Source of the DNA: Bacteroidetes bacterium B1(2017) | Lineage (GTDB): Bacteria > Bacteroidota > Bacteroidia > UKL13-3 | Direction of reading: 5' to 3' | Assembly (NCBI GenBank): GCA_002256395.1 | Contig: NKJG01000006.1 | Location: 62,001-126,000 of the forward strand | Length of the DNA: 64,000 bases | Shown here: positions 52,701-60,022 of the stretch, in pieces | Layout of the letters: every line of letters starts with the position of its first letter | Position numbering within the stretch: the stretch's first letter is position 1 | Notes under the pieces: model-generated | What the model saw: the letters and a program-made list of their open reading frames with translations, nothing else | The model's database searches: none | Told to the model about the DNA's origin: nothing | Made by a program: the position numbers and the translations under genes

Positions 52701-52990
52701 GTTTTATCTTGCATAAGAGAGTGCACAGTAGGGCCTGCAAGATCTTTTCCATCCAGGTAAACTTTAAAATCAAAGCCATCATATTTGTTTAGGCCATAGC
52801 GTGTGCCAGCCCAAATAAACCCGTCTTTATCTTGCAAGAGGGCATAAACGGTATTATGAGATAAGCCATTATCAATAGTAAGATGTCTGAACTTTGGCGT
52901 GCTTTGCAAGGTTTGAGCCCAAAGGCCAGTTGTTTGAACCAATACCAAACACAGAGTTCTAAAAATAAAGTAGTAGAATTTTGTTTTCAA
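49727..52990 (-). CDS. Membrane-spanning propeller/Y_Y_Y regulator with C-terminal LuxR-type HTH
   Basis: 1087 residues from a TTG start. Signal peptide, then many Reg_prop repeats ('GLNKYDGFDFKVYL', 'IWIGTSGEGL'-like blades) forming two propellers, a Y_Y_Y domain (about 700-790), one TM helix (about 811-833), a coiled coil of five 21-residue repeats (846-950), and an HTH ('LELNNREIASILHITVNGVEQTKYRLKKKM', about 1025-1087). There is no kinase or receiver domain, so signal passes in one chain from periplasm to DNA. By position it should regulate the neighbouring SusC/D-GH30 locus. Confidence 0.9.
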   Translation of the reverse strand: MKTKFYYFIFRTLCLVLVQTTGLWAQTLQSTPKFRHLTIDNGLSHNTVYALLQDKDGFIWAGTRYGLNKYDGFDFKVYLDGKDLAGPTVHSLMQDKTGSIWVGHKDAGISIIEQNSGNILHFVGSDSTIDWKTLSVRKIFEDSKGNIWLGTSGEGLICMDKRGKIITHLTTLPTQENKRLWTDFVFDIVEDNKGIIWIGTSGIGLHAFNPSTNQVNHYVSKDVYELNSYEKSLCLDKKGNLWIGTCGSGLYKFNLTSKQFSNYATWNTAPQRLINNRVTDVETDSNDQVWIATDGGGLSYFEPNTNALKTIQGSKQQYQSLNTNALYQLLFDNAGSLWVGTFNGGINVLSRNLSPFQMNELNYENGALKSVLAIQEDEQNRIWLGTDGDGLLLAEPKKNGRQLYPAKVGSGNFPFQAITCIKKAGPNALWVGAFAGGLSLYNYSTYSLVNYQYDASNSNSIAHNNVWDIEVTPQGNLWIATLGGGLSYFDVSTKKFTSYKPNKIDPSSLASFQIVDVLLDHDRKKIYAASEDKGLSCLNLETGKFKRFSQKNKQTNKALSSDKLRCIFEDKNGLIWIGTEFNGLSILDPKTELVKIINTENGLSSNVVHSIVQDPKGFIWITTQRGLHRIDPTNLNLIDFGSDENLTNNQYNPKSSYLLSNGNILFGGTGGLSLVQPISEIQNFPNQKVLFSGLKVFNQEVTSATFNNRNILPEGLNTPKAHIELDYSDKAIAIEFTTNDLANLNKKRFAYLLEGFERNWNLLNTGEHRALFSSLPPGTYKLKVKVLNPNNQWSDEFILPIKVKPPFWKTWWFVLLLIVVSIFILVLLVWYVLKQQKARYRLQADKSKQEILKLRNENLENEIQAKRAEQEILRLQNESLERNFQAEKREQEILKLKNDNLEKEVNSKKAEKEILHLRNQNLEREVEAKKTEQELLHLRNENLAREVEAKQTRLSVSLLQSAHKNQFLNDLKNKIQKIEASTSNQTEIRKVLREINTEINQEDYWEQFQFNFDEMHKDFVGKLKKMHPSISANDLRLCCFLRLELNNREIASILHITVNGVEQTKYRLKKKMQLEDKSSLNEYIINI
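50141..50455 (-). repeat. Five 63-bp in-frame repeats encoding a coiled coil
   Basis: Encodes five consecutive 21-residue units, consensus EQEILxLRNENLExEVxAKxA (three heptads each). Each unit keeps exact length, so the coiled coil stays in register and could expand or contract by 21 residues. Confidence 0.85.
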
Positions 52991-53038
52991 ATTTCTCGCT
53001 CGATAAAAAGAGCAAGGTAATAAAAAAAGAATAAATGG

Positions 53039-53054
53039 CCTTCGACAGGCTCAG
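53039..53054 (+). repeat. CCTTCGACAGGCTCAG dispersed-repeat fragment
   Basis: This 16-base word is a fragment often seen in intergenic repeats of many bacterial genomes. It is a single copy here, in the gap between the PUL regulator and a membrane protein, and is G+C-rich compared with its surroundings. Confidence 0.45.
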
Positions 53055-53144
53055 TCACCTTTGCGGCGCTTTAACTAAATCTCCTAGGCATCCTTGTTTT
53101 AAGAATATTTCTTCCTTTAATTCACATAAATAATTGCAGTAGAA

Positions 53145-53774
53145 ATGTATAATAGAAGTTTTTTAAACAAACACCTTGTATTGCTTGGCTTGTTACTTTC
53201 AATGCTATTTATTGCTATTGCCATGCTGGTATACCCAGGTGGTAGTATAATAGATAAGCAAGCAAGTGGGTATAGCTTTAGCCAAAACTATATTAGTAAT
53301 TTATTAGAGTATACCGCCCTCAATGGAAGGGATAATACGGCTAGGCCTTTTGGAGTTATTGGCGTAGTGTTAATGGGCGTATTTACAGGATTGGCTTTTG
53401 TGCGTTTTGCCAATAAGGTGGATATCAAAAAATATTCCCTACCCATAATGTATTTTGGTTTTTGTCTTATGCTTTTTTCTTCGCTTATAAGTATTCCAGC
53501 ACAGCACGATTTAATGATAACTATTAGTAGTGTTTTTACTTTACTTGTTGTTTTTTATAGCAGCATTTTGCTTTTAAAAACAAAATTAATGCCTCTAAAA
53601 ATACTAAGCATAAGCATGCTCTTGTTTTTATATGCAATGGTGTATATGTATTTTACCCAAACGGGTTTAGTGTATTTGCCAATCCTACAAAAATGGATGC
53701 ATATCCTGCAATTTATTTGGCTATTAAATTTAGAATATGCCACAAAGCAGAGCGACTTTGAACAAGTAAAATAA
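53145..53774 (+). CDS. Six-helix membrane protein (DUF998-like)
   Basis: 209 residues, six hydrophobic helices, with the motif 'GYSFSQNYISNLLEYTALNG' after the first helix and 'ARPFGVIGVVLMGVFTGLAF', a layout seen in DUF998/FRAG1-type proteins. No catalytic motif identifiable. ATG start, isolated between the PUL and the sigma/barrel cluster and convergent with the latter. Confidence 0.65.
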   Translation: MYNRSFLNKHLVLLGLLLSMLFIAIAMLVYPGGSIIDKQASGYSFSQNYISNLLEYTALNGRDNTARPFGVIGVVLMGVFTGLAFVRFANKVDIKKYSLPIMYFGFCLMLFSSLISIPAQHDLMITISSVFTLLVVFYSSILLLKTKLMPLKILSISMLLFLYAMVYMYFTQTGLVYLPILQKWMHILQFIWLLNLEYATKQSDFEQVK

Positions 53775-53791
53775 TATTGAATGAGTAGTAC

Positions 53792-55198
53792 TTACCAAAG
53801 ATATCTTGTTAGAGCAAATGAGGCTTGTTGGGCATTATTAACTAAATGCAAACTTGTTTGATTTGGGTTAAGGCTATACATATAATTAACACCAATTGCC
53901 CAATTTATATTAAGAGCATAACGTATTCCACCTCCTGCACAAACTTGCATAGAATATGTTGGAAAAGTAGTTTTTATTTCGGCGTTAGAAACTTGAATTG
54001 GGGCATTACTTTGTTGCGCAACCCTTATATGGTGTAATGCCCCTCCTTCAAGTATTAGGGTAAATCTGTTTAGCGGAATTTTATAGTGTAGTGTGGTTGG
54101 TATGCTAAGAATTTGATATTGGTAACTGCTTTCTTTCGCATATGAAGTAGTCGTTACAGATGTTGTATCAAGGTGTTTTTGAACCAAGGCAATTGGTTTG
54201 CCCGAAGGAGTTGTACCGTAATTGGGGTTAACAATTTTATACGTTGTATCAACAGTATACACAGTATTTAAGTACTGAGTAGTAAGATTGATAGTAGAGT
54301 TACTAATTGCAAAACCTGTTCTAAAAGAGATGCGTTTAATTGTGCTTTCCACACTAATACCATAGGTGAAATTTGTTTGGGCAGGAAGGGTATACGATTC
54401 AATGGTTTTGCCCTGCTCTTGACGGATGGCGCCTATAAAGGCAGATACGTTTAGATGTTTAAAGACACTGTTTCTAGTTGGATTGATGGGTGTAGATATT
54501 GGAAGCAGAGCTAAAGCAGGTGTTTGTAAAGTAAAATTTGGAAGATGTGAATCAATGACATTGAATTCTGATTGTGTATGAGAGAATTCTTCTATTTCTG
54601 TGCTTGAAGGCATTGTTTCTTCAGGAAGTACTTCAAAAGAATTTGAGCTCTCTGTGTAAGAGTATTCACTTTCAAAAGGGCTAGGTTCAGCATTCTTTTT
54701 ATTTGTTTTACGAGTGTTATTTAACGAGCTTATTTTGTTGTTTGAAATATCTGTTGCTGCCAGAATGTTTGTTGTTTGCTTTGTGTTGCTGCTATTTTGG
54801 GAAACTGTTGCTTCTGTTTTAGTAGTTGTTTGTAAAGGGGTTGTAAGTTCATGTTGTCTTTCGGTTTGAACCAAAGTGGAGTTAATAGGAGTTGTTTTGT
54901 TTTCTGAATTTACTGTTGGACTTAGGCTTGCAACTTGGGATGTTTTAGGAGAAGTGATTTTTGAATTAAAATAAGAATACGAAAGAACAGAAACGGTAAT
55001 AAGCATCACGCTGGCCACCGAAATAAAAACTAATTTTAAAATGCTTGTAGTTTTAGCTGCACCCGCAGCAGCATGGCTTACAGGCATATTTGCATCTAAT
55101 AAATCGTTCATTGAATTCCAATACTCGTCCTTAAATGGAATTCCATTTTCGGCATCAAGCTTATCTTGGATAAATGTGTTTAAATCTTTCTTTTTCAT
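53792..55198 (-). CDS. Anti-sigma-like/TM/outer-membrane beta-barrel fusion
   Basis: 468 residues in three parts: about 50 cytoplasmic residues with a short acidic amphipathic region ('FKDEYWNSMNDLLDAN'); a single TM helix at 53-77; a Ser/Thr/Asn-rich linker, about 78-245; and a C-terminal region (247-468) with barrel character ('HLNVSAFIGAIRQ', 'ISFRTGFAISNSTINL', 'CAGGGIRYALNINWAIGVNYMYSL'), ending in Trp. Its start codon overlaps the sigma factor stop, so the two are coupled; the N-terminus may be an anti-sigma domain. This topology would span the whole envelope. Confidence 0.75.
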   Translation of the reverse strand: MKKKDLNTFIQDKLDAENGIPFKDEYWNSMNDLLDANMPVSHAAAGAAKTTSILKLVFISVASVMLITVSVLSYSYFNSKITSPKTSQVASLSPTVNSENKTTPINSTLVQTERQHELTTPLQTTTKTEATVSQNSSNTKQTTNILAATDISNNKISSLNNTRKTNKKNAEPSPFESEYSYTESSNSFEVLPEETMPSSTEIEEFSHTQSEFNVIDSHLPNFTLQTPALALLPISTPINPTRNSVFKHLNVSAFIGAIRQEQGKTIESYTLPAQTNFTYGISVESTIKRISFRTGFAISNSTINLTTQYLNTVYTVDTTYKIVNPNYGTTPSGKPIALVQKHLDTTSVTTTSYAKESSYQYQILSIPTTLHYKIPLNRFTLILEGGALHHIRVAQQSNAPIQVSNAEIKTTFPTYSMQVCAGGGIRYALNINWAIGVNYMYSLNPNQTSLHLVNNAQQASFALTRYLW

Positions 55199-55761
55199 TA
55201 TAAAACCTTCTTAAGACTCACAATTTCTTGGTTCACTCCTTGTAACATTTTCAGAATACGTTTACGCCCATCGTGCACCAACCATTTTGAATGTGCTTCG
55301 GATATATTTAGCATCGTTGAAATTTCTTTGTGTGAATAGCCATCTAAAACAAAGAGATTAAACGTGTTTCTATGCAATGGGGGTAGAGTAAAAATTAGTT
55401 TCAGGATATCGTTATAGGCAAGATCTTGCTCCGATTCATTTACGCTAAATTCATATTCATATTCTATTTCATCTTCATCTAAAAAAAGTAGCCCATATTT
55501 TGAGCGTGCTTTAATATCTGTTAGAATAGTATTCATTAAAATTCTTCCTAAATAGGTAGAAAGAGAAAAAGATGAATCGTAGTTTTTTATGTTTTGCAAG
55601 AGTTTTAAAAAAGCAAGATTCATGCTTGCCACAGCATCATCTGTATTCTCGTAATAGCGCATGGCAATTTTGCTCATAAATGAAAAGTAGAGCTTATAGA
55701 GCTGGCTCTGACACCGTCTATCATTAGCTATACATCCATTTATGAGCTCTGCCTCGGTCAT
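55198..55761 (-). CDS. ECF-type sigma-70 factor
   Basis: 187 residues. Region 2 ('YENTDDAVASMNLAFLKLLQNIKNYDSSFSLSTYLGRILMNTILTDIKAR') and region 4 ('LPPLHRNTFNLFVLDGYSHKEISTMLNISEAHSKWLVHDGRKRI', shown here in part of the sequence) are recognisable. It begins MTEAELINGC at ATG. Its stop overlaps the start of the TM-barrel gene by one base. Upstream lies the PKD adhesin gene on the same strand, 11 bases away, so all three may form one operon. Confidence 0.9.
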   Translation of the reverse strand: MTEAELINGCIANDRRCQSQLYKLYFSFMSKIAMRYYENTDDAVASMNLAFLKLLQNIKNYDSSFSLSTYLGRILMNTILTDIKARSKYGLLFLDEDEIEYEYEFSVNESEQDLAYNDILKLIFTLPPLHRNTFNLFVLDGYSHKEISTMLNISEAHSKWLVHDGRKRILKMLQGVNQEIVSLKKVL

Positions 55762-55772
55762 GTTGTGTGAAC

Positions 55773-57971
55773 CTAGTTTTTAATTACTTTAAAGGTAGAT
55801 ACGCCTTGGTTTGAGCGTATACTTAGGAAGTAAATGGATGGTTTTAATTCACTTAAATCTAAGGATTCTTTATAGTTACCAGATGCAAGGCCTATGTTTT
55901 TGGTTGCAAGTATTTTTCCTGAAATATCCATTAGTTCAAAGTTAAGCGGGGTGGCTTCTCTTAAATTAACTTCTACGTTTAGTTCACCTGCACTTGGGTT
56001 TGGATACACAAAATACTTCATTGGTTCAGCCATTTTTACTAAACCAGTAGCGCCTGTAAGTTTAGTATAATCGAGCGTTCTAAAACTAAAGCCTCCTTTT
56101 TTCAAAAGATTACCTAAAGAATCCATTCCAATAGAATCGCAATAAGTGCTGGTGCAAACAGAATCAGATACCGTTAGGCATACAAGATATTTTCCAAAGG
56201 TAGAGTATGCATGTGTTGGGGTCATAGAGGTAGAACTGCCACCATCTCCAAAGGTCCAGTAAAAGCTAGAGCCTGGGCGAATTAAACTGGTGTTTAATAA
56301 GAAGAAATTAAATGGTGTGGTAGTATCAATTGCTAAGGCAAAACTTGCGCTGCAAAGTGGGGTAGGGGCAACTAAATTGAAGGTGTCTGATTTGGAAGAG
56401 GTACAATTTGTTATACTGTCGTAAATAAATAAACCAATAACTTGTAGCCCTGCGTTAGAAAATGTTATGATTGGATTTTTTTGTGTTGTATTAGGAAAAG
56501 TACCACCCCAGGAATAAGATAAACCTGCGGTATTTCCATTTCCATTAAGGGAGGTATTGTTTAAGGTTACAGTAAGGCCGCTAATAGTTTTGGTGAAGTT
56601 TGCTTGGCATGAATTTCCTGATAAAATAAAGCTATCTCTAGCAGAAGCTGTACATGGATTAATACTGTCGGTAATATCTAATTGAATTGTTTTATACCCA
56701 CCTGTAGCAAATGTCTTGGTTAAGTTTTTCTGTGTAGAACTAGTCATATCGCTAAATGTCCATTTATATGTTAATCCCAAAGAAGTACCACTTGAGTTAA
56801 GAGAAAGGTTGTTCAATGTAACACTTAGTCCGCTTTTGGTTCCATAAAAGTTTGCGCTGCATGGAGGTAAACCACTGCTTAAGATAAACGTAACAAGTGT
56901 TGTATCGGTGCAAGAAGAAATAGAATCATACAAACTCAATCGTGCTGATTTGACACCGCCGCTGGTAAAAAGTTTGGTGGGGTTTTTTAAGTTTGAGCTT
57001 GTTCCATCAGAAAAATACCAATTATATCTTATAGCACTTGAACCAGATGAACTTGTTGAGGTATTTGTAAAAGCAACACTTAACCCAGTAATAGTTTTTG
57101 TAAAAGATGCAGTGCAACTAACAGGTGCTGTTAAAATTACTGTATCTATTTTGGTATGGGTACAAAAATGTGCGCTGTCTTGTATGGTTAAACGTATTGT
57201 TTTCATTCCACCAGTGGCAAATGTTTTAACTGGGCTTGGTGTCGTAGATGTTGTTCCATCACTAAATTGCCATAAATAGTTTAAGCCTGAAGAGGTATAA
57301 GCTGCATTAATAGAATTGTTGTTAAGAGTTACATTTAAGTTGCTAATAGTTTTTCCAAATAATGCTTGGCAAGCAAGACCATTATATAAAATAATAGAAT
57401 CCATTTTAGTGGCGGTGCATGAACTTATTGAATCATACATTGTAAGTCGAACATATTTGATGCCCCCGTTAGTGAATGTTATTGTTGGGTTTTTTAAGGA
57501 GGAAGTAATGGTATCAGTGTAATTATAATTATAAAAATTCCAAGAATATCGGATGGCATTTGAGCTAGATGAGCTTGCACTAGTATTAGTAAATGCTACG
57601 GTAAATCCACTACCTCCTGTTATAAGTTTTGTATATGATGCATTACAGGTGGGTGTAGGGTTTACCAAAATAAACGTATCAATAGCCAAATGTGTGCAAC
57701 CAAACGAATCGTTAATAAATAATTGAATTCCTTTTACTCCGCCTGTAGCGTATGTTTTAACAGGGTTCTTAACAGTAGAGTAGGTTCCATCTCCAAAGCT
57801 CCAATTATACATCATCATGTTAGGAAACCCGCTGGTGGTGGTAGAGGTATTGGTAAACGTTACCGTAAGTCCGCTAATGGCATAGGTAAAGGAAGCATTG
57901 CAGGAACTCTGGGCTGATTTTGCATAGAGCAAAACCATTGCTGTAATGAGTAGTAGCTTTAAATTTTTCAT
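55773..57971 (-). CDS. PKD-repeat surface protein with T9SS sorting tail
   Basis: 732 residues. Signal peptide (ending AKSAQS), then seven PKD-like modules of about 85 residues, each starting with Cys-x-A-x-F ('CNASFTYAISGLTVTFTNTS', 'CTASFTKTITGLSVAFTNTS', etc.) and containing a 'Y.W.FSDGT' core and a conserved second Cys in 'SCT'. The tail 'YFVYPNPSAGELNVEVNL' ... 'KPSIYFLSIRSNQGVSTFKV' is a type A T9SS sorting domain. Predicted cell-surface adhesin or matrix protein. It heads the minus-strand unit with a sigma factor and a TM-barrel protein. Confidence 0.88.
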   Translation of the reverse strand: MKNLKLLLITAMVLLYAKSAQSSCNASFTYAISGLTVTFTNTSTTTSGFPNMMMYNWSFGDGTYSTVKNPVKTYATGGVKGIQLFINDSFGCTHLAIDTFILVNPTPTCNASYTKLITGGSGFTVAFTNTSASSSSSNAIRYSWNFYNYNYTDTITSSLKNPTITFTNGGIKYVRLTMYDSISSCTATKMDSIILYNGLACQALFGKTISNLNVTLNNNSINAAYTSSGLNYLWQFSDGTTSTTPSPVKTFATGGMKTIRLTIQDSAHFCTHTKIDTVILTAPVSCTASFTKTITGLSVAFTNTSTSSSGSSAIRYNWYFSDGTSSNLKNPTKLFTSGGVKSARLSLYDSISSCTDTTLVTFILSSGLPPCSANFYGTKSGLSVTLNNLSLNSSGTSLGLTYKWTFSDMTSSTQKNLTKTFATGGYKTIQLDITDSINPCTASARDSFILSGNSCQANFTKTISGLTVTLNNTSLNGNGNTAGLSYSWGGTFPNTTQKNPIITFSNAGLQVIGLFIYDSITNCTSSKSDTFNLVAPTPLCSASFALAIDTTTPFNFFLLNTSLIRPGSSFYWTFGDGGSSTSMTPTHAYSTFGKYLVCLTVSDSVCTSTYCDSIGMDSLGNLLKKGGFSFRTLDYTKLTGATGLVKMAEPMKYFVYPNPSAGELNVEVNLREATPLNFELMDISGKILATKNIGLASGNYKESLDLSELKPSIYFLSIRSNQGVSTFKVIKN

Positions 57972-58133
57972 AGTGTGTTTGTTTATACCTCTATATACTT
58001 GCTAAGCTTTTAAAAGGTTAGAAGGTATTTGTATTTGCTTGAAAGATAGCTTGATAAAAATTAATCAAATCTTAAAATTTAAAAATTTGCCACCTGTGTA
58101 ACAATTTGCTTCAAAACATAGTCTACACTACTA

Positions 58134-58140
58134 TAGGAGA
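58134..58140 (+). promoter_or_regulatory. Shine-Dalgarno-like site for the CTG-initiated sigma gene
   Basis: TAGGAGA lies eight bases before the CTG at 58149. Such strong ribosome-binding sites are uncommon in this window, which supports initiation at that non-standard codon. Confidence 0.5.
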
Positions 58141-58148
58141 CAATTAAC

Positions 58149-58703
58149 CTGACAGAATCTGAACTGATTGCAGCCTGCCTTAAGCGCAATTCCAAAGCAG
58201 AGCGCTTGCTTTGGGATACTTACGCTCCAAAATTATTTGGGGTATGTAGACGTTATTGCCCAATTAGAACAGAGGCAGAAGAGGTACTTCAGGAAGGATT
58301 TATAAAAATTTTTGATAAGCTTTCGCAGTATAAACAAAATGGATCCTTTGAATCTTGGCTCAGAAAAATAATGATTAACACCGCCCTCACACAGTTGCGA
58401 TTAAACAAGAAATATACTTTTGAATTAGATGTAAACGAGTTAACAGAAGTGTTTTTAACCGATACCGATCCTTTAAAACAATTGGAAGCAAAACAATTGA
58501 TGAACCTAATTCAAACCTTGCCCTACCCCCAACAATCTGTTATGAATTTGTTTTCTATTGATGGGTATTCGCATAAGGAAATAGCCGAATTGCTTGGCAT
58601 CACCGAAGCATCCTCAAGGGTTTTGCTGCATAGAGCAAAGGCTAAATTAATAGAACAAAGTGCTCACAACTATCCTTTATCTAAGAAATATGGAAGTAAG
58701 TAA
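58149..58703 (+). CDS. ECF-type sigma-70 factor, probable CTG start
   Basis: 184 residues if started at CTG 58149. The in-frame sequence before the first TTG (58206) reads L-TESELIAACLKRNSKAER, which aligns with the start MTEAELINGC of the paralogous sigma factor at 55761, and a stop lies at 58134-58136, so the true start must be in this interval and no ATG/GTG/TTG exists there. Region 2 ('EAEEVLQEGFIKIFDKLSQY') and region 4 ('LPYPQQSVMNLFSIDGYSHKEIAELLGITEASSRVLLHRAK', abbreviated) are typical. Overlaps the following gene by 14 bases. Confidence 0.85.
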   Translation: MTESELIAACLKRNSKAERLLWDTYAPKLFGVCRRYCPIRTEAEEVLQEGFIKIFDKLSQYKQNGSFESWLRKIMINTALTQLRLNKKYTFELDVNELTEVFLTDTDPLKQLEAKQLMNLIQTLPYPQQSVMNLFSIDGYSHKEIAELLGITEASSRVLLHRAKAKLIEQSAHNYPLSKKYGSK

Positions 58704-59961
58704 TAAAGACCAAACCGACGATATTTTGTTTGAGAAACTGCATGGGCTAGAAATGGAGGCTCCCTTGCATGTGTTTCAACAGGTTCAGGAAAAGAGAAAG
58801 AGAAAAGTGGCAGCCTTTTGGCTTTTTGGTATGGCAGCAATGGTGCTGGTATCAATAGTATTTGTTTGGCAATTTGCCGAACCTAAGCCTACAAAGGTGC
58901 AAGAAAAGCTTGTTGTAAATACTCCTAAGGTAGAAAAAGTGCTTGTAAATAAAAGTGCTGAAAAGTCAGATTTGGCCGAACCAAGGATGGAGAGACCTAT
59001 GAAATTAAACACGCTTGCAAAATCAACTAAAGTGCCTATTTCTGAACCTATAAAAACAAGCTATCCTCAACCCGAAGCTGTGAAACCAAAAATAGAAATA
59101 GAAAAGGTTCCCGCAACAGCAAAAATAGAAAAAGCGGAGCCAATTGCCTTTTCTGCAAACTCTGTAAAAGGCATTCCTAAATTTGATAGCCTAGAAACCC
59201 AACAAAGCAAAGAGCATATTCAGGTTTGCGAGCAAGTAGTAATTCCTGATTCTGTATTGAACAAAGAGCCAATAAAATTTTCTAGAAATAATTGGTTTGT
59301 TGGCATAGGGTATACGCAAACTGTTTTCAGCACTCAACAAGCGTATAATTCAAAAAGTGTATTGGTGTTTGGCGATAGTTCACAAGAGCACGATAAGCCT
59401 CTTTCTTCCTGGCGTTTTGATGGGTATTTTGGTAGAACCTTTAGCCAAAATTGGTATTATAGTGCTGGCATAAGCTATTTAAAAACCACCTATGCATCTG
59501 TTTCTAAAGCAGAGCAAGATTCATCTATCCTAAATTTAAGTACGGGCGGCCATACTCGTTTGGCCTATCAAACAGATGCGGTATATTTTGATGAAAGTTT
59601 AATCTATTTAGCCCTGCCTTTAGAAATAGGATATTGCAAATCGTTTGGCAAATGGCAAGTTCTGATAGGCCTGGGGCCACAGCTTACCTACCTTTATAGA
59701 ACTAGCAGTTACAAAGCTTCAACTACTATTGGATATGCACCAGAGCACCTGCAAGATGCCAAGAACGAACGTTTTACTAACTATATCTTTTCTCTTCAAG
59801 AAAAATGTTTGGTTTCGTATCCAATTCTACAAAATTGTTATGTGGTTTTAGGAGTTCAAGGCCAGCAAAATTTGCAGAATACGTTTCAATCTTCTTATTA
59901 TAATGATCATAAGGCAAATTTGTTTGGTGTGCAGGTTGGATTAAAATATTATTTACCTTAG
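58690..59961 (+). CDS. Anti-sigma-like/TM/outer-membrane beta-barrel fusion
   Basis: 423 residues from ATG at 58690. Cytoplasmic head with 'MEAPLHVFQQVQEKRKRK' before a TM helix at about 40-62; Lys/Pro/Glu/Ala-rich linker about 63-198; then a beta-barrel region ('NNWFVGIGYTQTVFSTQQAY', 'SWRFDGYFGRTF', 'LALPLEIGYCKSF') ending 'LFGVQVGLKYYLP', the typical aromatic terminus of PorT/OMP_b-brl_2 barrels. Same plan as the 53792-55198 protein but little sequence identity in the linker. Coupled to the sigma factor by overlap. Confidence 0.78.
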   Translation: MEVSNKDQTDDILFEKLHGLEMEAPLHVFQQVQEKRKRKVAAFWLFGMAAMVLVSIVFVWQFAEPKPTKVQEKLVVNTPKVEKVLVNKSAEKSDLAEPRMERPMKLNTLAKSTKVPISEPIKTSYPQPEAVKPKIEIEKVPATAKIEKAEPIAFSANSVKGIPKFDSLETQQSKEHIQVCEQVVIPDSVLNKEPIKFSRNNWFVGIGYTQTVFSTQQAYNSKSVLVFGDSSQEHDKPLSSWRFDGYFGRTFSQNWYYSAGISYLKTTYASVSKAEQDSSILNLSTGGHTRLAYQTDAVYFDESLIYLALPLEIGYCKSFGKWQVLIGLGPQLTYLYRTSSYKASTTIGYAPEHLQDAKNERFTNYIFSLQEKCLVSYPILQNCYVVLGVQGQQNLQNTFQSSYYNDHKANLFGVQVGLKYYLP

Positions 59962-60022
59962 CTGTAACATTTTTGTACCTGAGGTAGTTTTTGCGATATA
60001 TAAACTTACAACAACTTTATCT

